Source of the DNA: Lachnospiraceae bacterium
GTDB taxonomy: Bacteria > Bacillota > Clostridia > Lachnospirales > Lachnospiraceae
DNA: 47,118 nt
Direction of reading: 5' to 3'
NCBI GenBank assembly: GCA_003979345.1
Contig: RYVZ01000026.1
Location: 1 to 47,118, forward strand
A model generated the notes under the pieces. The model saw only the letters and a program-made list of their open reading frames with translations, did not search any database and was not told the DNA's origin. The position numbers and the translations under genes were made by a program. The first letter of the stretch is position 1, and each line of letters starts with the position of its first letter. Shown piece by piece: positions 1-7,789 of this stretch.

Positions 1-325
<325 letters not shown>

Positions 326-432
326 GTGAGACGGTTCTAAGGGGATGTGGAGGTCCCTAAACGGGACGGGATCTTCCTTCCGTTCCTTCAGTGTTTGGTT
401 TTGAGGGTACAGGAAGTACTGCCCTTATATGA

Positions 433-504
433 TCCTCGATAGCTCAATGGTAGAGCACACGGCTGTTAACCGTGTTGTTGTAGGTTCGAGCCCTACTCGG
501 GGAG
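433..504 (+). tRNA. tRNA-Asn (GTT)
   Basis: A complete cloverleaf can be folded. Acceptor arms are 433-439 and 497-503, the anticodon GTT is at 465-467, and the T arm (gtagg / cctac) encloses ttcgagc. The discriminator is G504 and CCA is not encoded. It lies downstream of the 23S gene, so it is probably the distal gene of the rRNA transcript. Confidence 0.97.
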
Positions 505-549
505 TGATAGTGCCGAAGAGACGGTGCGATGTATACCTGAGATATAGAC

Positions 550-580
550 AATCCCGCAAACTTTATGTTTGCGGGATTTA
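550..580 (+). terminator. Rho-independent terminator of the rRNA/tRNA-Asn transcript
   Basis: A perfect 12-bp stem (550-561 with 567-578, loop tttat) is followed by T residues. It lies 45 bases after tRNA-Asn and fits as the end of the rRNA operon. Confidence 0.85.
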
Positions 581-706
581 CTTATCTAAAGTCAGTATTA
601 TTGTAACAGGCATATAAGCGGGGATCTTTTATGCGAAAAGATTTGCGCGACGGTGTTGCCCGAAGGATCCATATATAACATGTTTCACCAAAGCAAGGAG
701 CGCACG

Positions 707-1368
707 ATGGAGCTGGCTGATCTGAAAAAGCAGTATGATATCATGCAGATGGAATTCGGGGCACCCGGTCTTCGTTCCGTCTATTATGGGGGATGTGATG
801 TAGATCCTGACATCTGCTTTGTATTTATGAATTCCACTGTAAAAAATGTAGCCGCGGAACCTTCATGGACGGGCATTAGAAGCCCCTGGATCGGAACAAA
901 ACATATCTGGGACGTATTTTTTGAGACCGGGCTTTTCGGCGAAGCTGTTTATCGACAGATTAAGGGAAAAAAGCAATCGAATGGACGCCGGAATTTGCCA
1001 GTCAGGTGTATTAGGATGTGGCGGAGCACGGGATCTTTATAACGAATCTTGCGAAATGCACGCAGGAGGATGCAAGGCCGATTGCAAATAAGGTATACCG
1101 GAAGTATCTGCCCTTATTGGAAAAAGAAATAGAGATCATTCACCCTAAGACGATTGTTTTATTCGGCAATCAGGTGAGCAGCGTGTTCTTGGGCAGAACT
1201 GTCTCCGTATCAAAGTGCCGGAAAGAAAAATTTGAGAAAATCATAAACGGGAAAAAGTATGATTGTTTTCCGGTTTTTTATCCGGTGGGAAATGGCAGAT
1301 GCCATATCCGGGAATCGATTGAAGATATGAAATGGATCATAGAATGGATAAAAACAGAACACAGATAA
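707..1368 (+). pseudogene. uracil-DNA glycosylase-like protein, inactivated by a frameshift and a nonsense codon
   Basis: The reading frame starts at ATG 707 behind aaggag (695-700). It encodes a UDG-superfamily-like protein (YYGGCDVDPDICFVFMN, SPWIGTKHIW, later HGIFITNLAKCT, VLFGNQVSS, VFYPVGNGR). The frame is broken twice. One base appears to be missing at the A-run 967-972: adding one A restores KGKKAIEWTPEF. An in-frame TAG at 1012-1014 then separates QVY from DVAEHG. The two halves together would give ~220 aa, about the length of intact relatives as I recall them. Two independent lesions argue against a single sequencing error. The family assignment comes from motif recognition; the lesions are read directly from the sequence. 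Confidence 0.8.
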
Positions 1369-1472
1369 ATTTTACCATTTTTTTGTTGCAAAGAGAATGC
1401 TGCTGTGCTATAATTTATGTCGTTGAGGCTGCTATTTTGCCAATCCTCTGTGTGAGGATACGCCAAAGACAG

Positions 1473-1544
1473 GGCTCCGTGGTCAAGAGGTTAAGACATC
1501 GCCCTTTCACGGCGGTAACACGGGTTCAATTCCCGTCGGAGTCA
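1473..1544 (+). tRNA. tRNA-Glu (TTC)
   Basis: The acceptor stem pairs 1473-1479 with 1537-1543 (one G-T pair). The anticodon TTC is at 1506-1508 in the loop ctttcac, and the T arm acggg/cccgt encloses ttcaatt. The discriminator is A1544, with no encoded CCA. Confidence 0.97.
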
Positions 1545-1622
1545 TTATCGCAGAGAGTTTTTCTGCGAAAAGTATCTATTTTTCGGAACAATTTTGTTCT
1601 GACTGCATATAATATAGATGAT

Positions 1623-1693
1623 GGCGACTTAGCCAAGTGGTAAGGCGTGGGACTGCAACTCCCTGATCATCGGTTCAAATCCGTTAGTCGCCT
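1623..1693 (+). tRNA. tRNA-Cys (GCA)
   Basis: The acceptor stem pairs 1623-1629 with 1686-1692. The anticodon GCA is at 1655-1657 and the T loop is ttcaaat. The discriminator is T1693, with no encoded CCA. It lies 78 bases after tRNA-Glu, probably on the same transcript. Confidence 0.96.
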
Positions 1694-1697
1694 TTTG

Positions 1698-1724
1698 AAA
1701 ACCCCGAATATCCGGGGTTTTTTA
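1698..1724 (+). terminator. Rho-independent terminator after tRNA-Cys
   Basis: Stem aaaaccccg (1698-1706) pairs with cggggtttt (1713-1721) and is followed by further T residues, only 4 bases after the tRNA. Confidence 0.88.
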
Positions 1725-1824
1725 TTTGCTTTTTTTCATTTATTTCTGGAAGCTCCGGTATTCTATAAAACAGACAAAAAATCAAGTCAAGATTCGTGCA
1801 AAAATCAAGGAAAATCTAAATTAT

Positions 1825-1853
1825 TTGGGTAGCAAAATGCGGACACTTATGAT
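1825..1853 (+). promoter_or_regulatory. Candidate sigma-A promoter for the sortase gene
   Basis: TTGGGT (1825-1830), a 17-base spacer and TATGAT (1848-1853). It lies ~95 bases upstream of the sortase start in the otherwise gene-free stretch 1725-1947. Confidence 0.5.
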
Positions 1854-1947
1854 AATATAGTACTATATAACAATAAATCATGGGAATGTGTTTCTTGCGG
1901 TATGAAAATCATCTGTATTTTTTTTATACTGACAGCGGGGATCTTTT

Positions 1948-2805
1948 ATGAAGCAAAAGAAAATCATCAATATTTTGATACCGCTGGCGTTGGGGCTGAT
2001 CATTGCGATTGCGTTATATAAAATTATTTCGATACAAAGGGAATATCAGAAGGCGCAGGACGAATATCGTGAACTTGAAGCATATGTTGTGAAAGAACCA
2101 ATAGGAGATCCGATGCCCGAGGTTGGAAGCGGACAGATACAAGATACATCAGATGCTGCAGTACCGCCTGGAGAACATGATTCCGGCGCAGAACCGGACA
2201 GCACCGAATCAAATGGCGGTGTAATCTTACATATTGATGAGGACGGGCTCCGGGCAATCAATGAAGACTATCGTGCATGGTTGAGGATTCCATCTCTTAG
2301 TATCAGTTATCCGCTTGTGTGGGGCAGGGATAACGATTATTATCTGCACTATACATTTGAAGGAAAATACAATGCGGCGGGATGTTTGTTTATTGATTGT
2401 GAGACTGCTTCAGATTTCAGTCACCGTAATACCTTCATCTACGGTCATAATATGAAGAACGGATCCATGTTTGGCAGCCTGAAACGCTTTCGCAATGAGC
2501 AGGGATTATGTGCGTCCGATCCGTATTTCTATATTTATCAGGACGATATGATCTATGAGTACGAAATATTCGCATATTATACGACAGAGTACACAAGTGA
2601 TAGTTATCGTCTTATTGATACAGAAGAGGAGTATGATGCTTATATAGCTGATGTGAAGCGTCTGACGGAATATGTTCCGGAGAGGGACATGGACTTTTCG
2701 GGACAGCCGAATATTGTTACATTGAGTACTTGTGCGGGTTCGGGTGGAACAACTAAAAGAATGGTCGTACATGGAGTGTTGGTCAATATTAGTGAAAGAC
2801 AATGA
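1948..2805 (+). CDS. Class B sortase
   Basis: This 285-aa membrane-anchored cysteine transpeptidase should cleave a sorting motif on exported proteins and join them to peptidoglycan or another acceptor outside the cell. A single N-terminal hydrophobic segment (about residues 7-28) is followed by a charged linker to ~90 and then the sortase fold. The catalytic triad is visible as His167 (FIYGHNM), Cys262 (VTLSTC) and Arg271 (TKRMVVHG). The TLSTC signature and the long segment between His and Cys fit class B. The start is ATG 1948 behind agcggggatc. The next gene encodes a protein with an APQTG sorting signal and is the likely substrate, so the two look like a dedicated pair. Confidence 0.93.
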   Translation: MKQKKIINILIPLALGLIIAIALYKIISIQREYQKAQDEYRELEAYVVKEPIGDPMPEVGSGQIQDTSDAAVPPGEHDSGAEPDSTESNGGVILHIDEDGLRAINEDYRAWLRIPSLSISYPLVWGRDNDYYLHYTFEGKYNAAGCLFIDCETASDFSHRNTFIYGHNMKNGSMFGSLKRFRNEQGLCASDPYFYIYQDDMIYEYEIFAYYTTEYTSDSYRLIDTEEEYDAYIADVKRLTEYVPERDMDFSGQPNIVTLSTCAGSGGTTKRMVVHGVLVNISERQ

Positions 2806-2908
2806 TCGAGATACAATAATGGCTTGGGTGCCGGCGGCACCTGTTAAGTCTTTACATATAGTATCAGTGGGGGTGCTATTTGAAAAAGAAAAAGGGGGTG
2901 TTTACAAA

Positions 2909-4660
2909 ATGAGAACGCTAAAGAGACTATTCATAAGTCTCATGACAGCGGCGCTCGTGATGGGGAATGTAGCAGCGCTTACGACATTTACGGCAAGGGC
3001 ACAGGAAGAGGATCAAAGTGCCGATAAACAGACGATTGGTGAAGTAAGCGGACAAACGGGCAGGGAAGAGAATCTTAATGCATGCAGCGCAGATGTTTTG
3101 CAGGAGAATGATATAATGAATACGGACAGTCCTGACGCGGACTGTGCGGACGATTCCGATGCAGACAAAGAAGCAGAGTGTACACCTACCGTAACGCCTG
3201 CTCCGCAGCAGATCGTGACGGCAGGAGGTGCTGCGCTGGAAGGCGCACAGGCACAGGCAGTGTTGAATTTTCTTGACACACTGAAAGTAACAGAAGACTT
3301 TGCGGTATATGCGGATACCTATTTATCAAATGAGAGTAACCATGTTGAGGGCAATATTGCGGTCAATCATTTGGAAAGTGATAACTTCCTTGTAAAAGGG
3401 AATGTATCCGAAGAGGCTGAACAGCAGGGGTTAGAGAGTGGAAGCTATTCTTACATAGGTGAAGCGAGTGGATTAGTGGGAAGTTCAGATACTGTTGTGA
3501 TGCATGGAGATACTGAATTAGAGGGCAGTGTAAATGACGAGGAAGGCGGCAGACCCGCACCGGGAACTCAGAATGCTGACGGGACGGTGCTTGTGGATGT
3601 CAGCGCCGCAGTTAATCTAGAGGATGGCACAGTCGATGTAGAAGAACTCGCAAATGTGCTGGAAAGTGTTGAACAGTTTGATGCTGATGCGGGTGAAATC
3701 GCAGAGACCATTCAGATCAATGAGAATCTGAACAGGATAGCAGATGCCGCAGATGCAATGGATCAGGCACTGCAGGATGTCAAAGTGAATGAGACCGTTG
3801 CAGAAGAGGGGCAGCCTGTGGATGCAGCTGCCGTTCAGGCAGTGGATGCAGTAACGGGCATGTTGACAGACAACACGCTTCAAAAGGGAGATGTCGTAGT
3901 CATTGATCTTTCGATAGACGCATTGACACAGTGTGCACATGCCGAGAACTCCCTTCAGGGTAGTCTGAAAAATCTATATGTAGCCAATACAAAAGTAGGA
4001 GCGACTCTGCTGGTAAGGGTGAATACAGAGGGAACGGATACGATCACAATTACGGTTCCGATGTATCAAGAAGAGCATGGAACTGCAAATGGCTATCTGA
4101 TTTGGGATTTTGGATCATTTGGCGGGACAATCAATGCGAACAGCTGTGTGACGGCTGGTGTGATCGTAGCGCCGAATGCAAAACAAGTTATCGTAACGGG
4201 TACATTGGAGGGACGTGTTGTTACGGACACTTATAATCGTGAAGGCAGTTCGGAAACTCACCAGCCATGGATGCCGACCCCGACAGAGGATCCGGAAGTA
4301 ACGCCGACGGAGACACCGAATGAGGAGCCGACGCCAACCCCGACGGAAGAGCCGGAAGTAACGCCGACCGTGACGATCACGGACACCCCGACGCCGACAC
4401 CGACGACAACAGTGACAATTACCGACATACCGGTGCCGCTTGCTGATACGCCGGAAGAGGGTGAAGTACTTGGTGCGAGGCGTACCCCTACCCCGGTTGT
4501 TCCTGAACAGGGAGAAGTACTGGGCGAGCGGCGTGCTCCGCAGACAGGGGATATGGCTGAGATCAATATGTGGCTGACCTTGCTTTTTGGAGCCGCAGCC
4601 GGATTGGGAACATGGGCCTTCTTAAAGAAGCGGGAAGAGAAACACGCACAAGCCGGATGA
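2909..4660 (+). CDS. Secreted cell-wall protein with choice-of-anchor-A-like region and APQTG sorting signal
   Basis: This 583-aa protein starts at ATG 2909 behind aaagggggtg; an upstream extension of the frame overlaps the sortase gene and is not the start. Residues 1-30 form a signal peptide ending near ARA. Residues ~85-440 resemble the choice-of-anchor-A/collagen-binding-like family (ADTYLSNESNHVEGNIAVN early; LIWDFGSF, VTAGVIVAPNAKQVIVTGTL late). A Pro/Thr/Glu-rich spacer (~450-520) with PTPTEEPEVTPT-type repeats follows, then two copies of an EGEVLG-ARR/ERR unit. The C-terminus has APQTGD (543-548), a hydrophobic helix and KKREEK, i.e. a wall-sorting signal. It is probably attached by the upstream sortase. 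The surface role is unknown. Confidence 0.85.
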   Translation: MRTLKRLFISLMTAALVMGNVAALTTFTARAQEEDQSADKQTIGEVSGQTGREENLNACSADVLQENDIMNTDSPDADCADDSDADKEAECTPTVTPAPQQIVTAGGAALEGAQAQAVLNFLDTLKVTEDFAVYADTYLSNESNHVEGNIAVNHLESDNFLVKGNVSEEAEQQGLESGSYSYIGEASGLVGSSDTVVMHGDTELEGSVNDEEGGRPAPGTQNADGTVLVDVSAAVNLEDGTVDVEELANVLESVEQFDADAGEIAETIQINENLNRIADAADAMDQALQDVKVNETVAEEGQPVDAAAVQAVDAVTGMLTDNTLQKGDVVVIDLSIDALTQCAHAENSLQGSLKNLYVANTKVGATLLVRVNTEGTDTITITVPMYQEEHGTANGYLIWDFGSFGGTINANSCVTAGVIVAPNAKQVIVTGTLEGRVVTDTYNREGSSETHQPWMPTPTEDPEVTPTETPNEEPTPTPTEEPEVTPTVTITDTPTPTPTTTVTITDIPVPLADTPEEGEVLGARRTPTPVVPEQGEVLGERRAPQTGDMAEINMWLTLLFGAAAGLGTWAFLKKREEKHAQAG

Positions 4661-4755
4661 TCAAAAGTAAATCTAATATTTTCGAAGAACATGAGTGTCT
4701 TAAGGACAATGATGTTCTGATTTGATAGTAATATTAAGTTGGAGGAGGTGATATT

Positions 4756-5334
4756 ATGAAGAAGTTGGTAGCGACGCTTTTAATGGCAGTCATGGTCGTA
4801 TCAGCCGTCGGGTGCGGAAGTACCAGAGGCGAACTGGATCATGAAGGTGCTTTCCGTGAGTTTGATCCGGATGATAAGAGCGTCTATATCGACGACGAGT
4901 ACACTGCCTTGATCAGTTCTGTGGAGAATGCCAATATGACAGAGACTGAGAAACAGCGTTGTGAGGAGCTTCGTGCGTTAGCAATGGATGCGTTGGAGCT
5001 TGTGAATCGTCAGCGTACCGCAGCTGGACTCCCTGAACTGGTATGGAGCGATGACCTCGCTGTTGCAGCGGAAGTCCGGGCGAATGATGAGATGGTACGT
5101 TCTTTCTCACATACGCGGCCGAACGGTTCGGAATATTGGACCGTCAACAGTGACATTATCTGGGGCGAGAACCTTGCAAAAGGTTACAATACTTCAGAAG
5201 GTGTTGTTGCGGCATGGATGGCGTCTCCGACACACGCGGCGAATATTTTGGATGCAGGTTTTGTGACCTGCGGAATCGCGATTTATGAAGACGCGGACGG
5301 AAAGCTTTATTGGGCACAGGAGTTCGGATATTAA
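4756..5334 (+). CDS. CAP/SCP-domain lipoprotein
   Basis: This 192-aa protein starts at ATG 4756 behind ggaggaggtg. A signal peptide ends in a lipobox-like AVGC (Cys20), so it is probably a lipoprotein. Residues ~75-192 form a CAP (cysteine-rich secretory protein/PR-1) domain: ALELVNRQRTAAGLPEL at the start, HTRPNGSEYW with the cavity His, WGENLAKGY with the conserved Glu, THAANILD, and a final WAQEFGY. Bacterial CAP proteins are usually extracytoplasmic, and their activity is seldom known. It lies 95 bases after the sortase substrate and ends at a strong terminator, so it closes the surface-protein group. Confidence 0.9.
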   Translation: MKKLVATLLMAVMVVSAVGCGSTRGELDHEGAFREFDPDDKSVYIDDEYTALISSVENANMTETEKQRCEELRALAMDALELVNRQRTAAGLPELVWSDDLAVAAEVRANDEMVRSFSHTRPNGSEYWTVNSDIIWGENLAKGYNTSEGVVAAWMASPTHAANILDAGFVTCGIAIYEDADGKLYWAQEFGY

Positions 5335-5360
5335 TATCCGCTGATGAGGCAATGCATACG

Positions 5361-5408
5361 AAAGGACATTTCTGCGGGAACGTAAGGTTTTCGGGAAATG
5401 TCCTTTTT
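5361..5408 (+). terminator. Rho-independent terminator after the CAP lipoprotein
   Basis: Stem aaaggacattt (5361-5371) pairs with aaatgtccttt (5396-5406), followed by T residues. Confidence 0.85.
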
Positions 5409-5412
5409 GTAC

Positions 5413-5445
5413 TAAGGAAACACTGATTAAATCAGCGTTTCCTTA
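5413..5445. repeat. Near-perfect 15-bp inverted repeat with 3-base loop
   Basis: Arms 5413-5427 and 5431-5445 are complementary except for one A-C pair, around a taa loop. It follows the terminator at 5361-5408 directly. It has no T tract and could be a small dispersed palindromic repeat or an operator for the next gene. No second copy was seen in the window. Confidence 0.6.
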
Positions 5446-5491
5446 AAGAAAATAGGTAGCATTTCTGCAAAAATCATTGTACAATGGGCGT

Positions 5492-7015
5492 ATGGATAAA
5501 AAGAGAATTAAAATCAATGCATCATGGCTTACAGTTGCAACAATTTTATATTTGTATCTGCCAATCTTATTGTTTCTGTTTACATGGATAAGATGGTATT
5601 TTGCAGTCATTGTCAGTATCATGCTTATTCCGGCAGTTATCAAAATGGCATGCGATTATCGAAAAGAGGACAAAGCGGAATTGACGATCGGAGCAGGAAC
5701 GTGCGTTGCGGTGGTTGCTCTTGTTTTACTTTTTACCTATTATATGGGTTATACGGGCGGAGCCCCGCAGTGTGCGGACTGGAACAAGCATAATGCGGTG
5801 CTTCATGATCTGACAACGCGGAAGTGGCCTGTTTACTATGAGACGCGGGAATGTTCCATGCTGACATATTATATAGCACAATATTTGGTCCCTGCCCTGT
5901 TAGGGAAATTATCTGTATCTTTTTCGGTGACGCAGTGGGCACTGTATTTGTGGAACAGTGTCGGGATTTTCCTCATATTGCTGCATCTGTTTCATGCGGT
6001 AGGTGCTGTCAATTGGAAGAAACAGCTTCTTACGATGACGATATTCTTCTTCTTTGGAGGAATGCTACCTATTGCACAGCAGCTGCTATCCATTATTTTC
6101 CGTATTTCTATTGGTGCGCAGTATGATTATTTTCATTTTTTGAATATAGAGGGCTATTTTTTACAATATCGAAGCAACCTTGTTTCGATGCGCTGGGTAT
6201 TTCCGCAATGTATTGTTCCGTGGCTCGCGATGCTCATGCTTGCAAAGCATCGGGAGAAGATAGAACATTATGCCGCGCTGCTGATTCCGGTATTATTGTT
6301 TGGAATTCTGCCTACATTGGGGCTGGTGATATTTGCGGTTGTATATGTCTGCAAAATATTGATAGAAGCAAAAGGGAATGCCAAAGCGTGGAAGCGGTTA
6401 TTCAGTCCGTGGAATATCATGACGCTATGCGGACTGGGCAGTGTCCTGCTGCTCTATTTTAGTGGAAATATATTTTCCGATAAGCCGGAAGAGATTGGTC
6501 TGAAAATCGTGAATTATCCGGGTAAGAGCATCCTGATCTATTTCATATTCTGTATGTGTATGTTCGGCGTATATGCGTTATGTGTTGTTCGCAGGAATTA
6601 TCAGGATGCTATGTTTTGGACGGCGGTGGCATCTTTGACATTTATTCCGTTTTTTCATATGGGTTCGTGGAATGACTTCTGTATGGGCGTGTCCATTCCG
6701 GCAATGTTCTATCTGATGATGGTGGTATTGCGCTTCCTTTTGGAGCGCACAGTGGATGATAAGTCTCAAAGGATAAAAGGAATACTTGCAACATGCCTTT
6801 TGATTGGGGCAATTTATCCGGCAGGAGAGTTATATCAGATCATGGCGGATGATCGTATCGGGGAGCAGCAGACGATGGACATGGATTTTTCAATGCAGTC
6901 ATACGCCGACCGGGCCCGTAATGACATTGGATACGATATGCAGTATAATTATTACACGTATGATATTGAGAATAATTTTTTCGTGCAGCATCTGGCAAGA
7001 AAGAAGAGACATTAA
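5492..7015 (+). CDS. Polytopic membrane protein of unknown family, possibly GT-C-like
   Basis: This 507-aa protein has about ten or more hydrophobic segments spread over most of its length and a short hydrophilic C-terminus. I do not recognise a named domain. The size, the lumen-like loop after the second or third helix (GGAPQCADWNKHN, residues ~94-106) and its position before a DPM1-like glycosyltransferase and a DUF2298-type protein suggest a GT-C-fold glycosyltransferase or similar envelope-glycan enzyme. That role is inference. ATG 5492 was chosen over TTG 5477; neither has a good Shine-Dalgarno. A TACAAT box (5480-5485) lies only 7 bases before the ATG, so a leaderless message is possible. 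The next gene starts 28 bases after its stop. Confidence 0.75.
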   Translation: MDKKRIKINASWLTVATILYLYLPILLFLFTWIRWYFAVIVSIMLIPAVIKMACDYRKEDKAELTIGAGTCVAVVALVLLFTYYMGYTGGAPQCADWNKHNAVLHDLTTRKWPVYYETRECSMLTYYIAQYLVPALLGKLSVSFSVTQWALYLWNSVGIFLILLHLFHAVGAVNWKKQLLTMTIFFFFGGMLPIAQQLLSIIFRISIGAQYDYFHFLNIEGYFLQYRSNLVSMRWVFPQCIVPWLAMLMLAKHREKIEHYAALLIPVLLFGILPTLGLVIFAVVYVCKILIEAKGNAKAWKRLFSPWNIMTLCGLGSVLLLYFSGNIFSDKPEEIGLKIVNYPGKSILIYFIFCMCMFGVYALCVVRRNYQDAMFWTAVASLTFIPFFHMGSWNDFCMGVSIPAMFYLMMVVLRFLLERTVDDKSQRIKGILATCLLIGAIYPAGELYQIMADDRIGEQQTMDMDFSMQSYADRARNDIGYDMQYNYYTYDIENNFFVQHLARKKRH

Positions 7016-7042
7016 GATTGTATGACTGCTGAGGGAGATTTG

Positions 7043-7789
7043 ATGGAAAAATTGTATATTGTGATACCTGCATATAACGAGCAGGACACGATAGAAAAGG
7101 TGATAGACGACTGGTATCCTGTTGTAGAAAAGATTGGCGGGGAATCGAAGCTTGTGATCATAAATGACGGAAGTAAGGACCGGACAGCAGAGATTCTTGA
7201 ACGATGCGGGGAAAGTCATGAGAGGTTGATCGGTCTGACAAAAGAAAACGGGGGACATGGTGCAGCGGTTTTGTATGGCTATCGGTATGCGCTGGATCAT
7301 GGGGCGGAATACGTTTTTCAGACGGACTCAGACGGTCAGACCGTATCGTCGGAATTTTGGGCGTTTTGGAAGCTTCGCAGAGACTATGATATGGTGATCG
7401 GGCACAGGAAAAAGCGGCAGGACGGCTTCTCGCGGATCGTGGTGACAAAAGTGTTAAAGATCACGCTGCTTATGCTGTTTCGTGTCAATATACCGGATGC
7501 AAACACACCGTTTCGATTGATGAAAGCAGATACACTTATGAGGTATCTGCCGTTGATCCCGCAGGATTATAACCTTTCTAACGTTATTATTTCTGTTATA
7601 TATAAAAAGAGAAGGCTGGCGGTCAGGTATCTTCCCATTACGTTTCTGCAAAGGCAGGGCGGGGTTAATTCTATCAATATGAAGAAGATCATCCGGATCG
7701 GAAGACAGGCATGGAAGGATTTTCGGACGATCAATAGGGTGATCGCAGGCAGCGGCAGTACGGAGGAAAAGCATGACACCAAGAGATAG
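7043..7789 (+). CDS. Family 2 glycosyltransferase, DPM1/polyprenyl-phosphate type
   Basis: This 248-aa GT-A glycosyltransferase would be expected to move a sugar from an NDP-sugar to a polyprenyl phosphate at the inner membrane face. Visible motifs are the N-terminal IVIPAYNE (6-13), NDGSKDRT (41-48), the metal-binding DSD (95-97) and a C-terminal basic region (LQRQGGVNSINMKK). There is no obvious C-terminal transmembrane pair. The start ATG 7043 follows gaggga with a 6-7-base gap; the upstream in-frame ATG 7022 lacks a site. It overlaps the next gene by 17 bases, indicating translational coupling. Context suggests it supplies a lipid-linked sugar donor to its two membrane-protein neighbours; the sugar is unknown. 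Confidence 0.88.
   Translation: MEKLYIVIPAYNEQDTIEKVIDDWYPVVEKIGGESKLVIINDGSKDRTAEILERCGESHERLIGLTKENGGHGAAVLYGYRYALDHGAEYVFQTDSDGQTVSSEFWAFWKLRRDYDMVIGHRKKRQDGFSRIVVTKVLKITLLMLFRVNIPDANTPFRLMKADTLMRYLPLIPQDYNLSNVIISVIYKKRRLAVRYLPITFLQRQGGVNSINMKKIIRIGRQAWKDFRTINRVIAGSGSTEEKHDTKR

Noticed and set aside
326..432. Possible 5S rRNA after the 23S gene
   Set aside because: Too short, and the sequence lacks recognisable 5S features.
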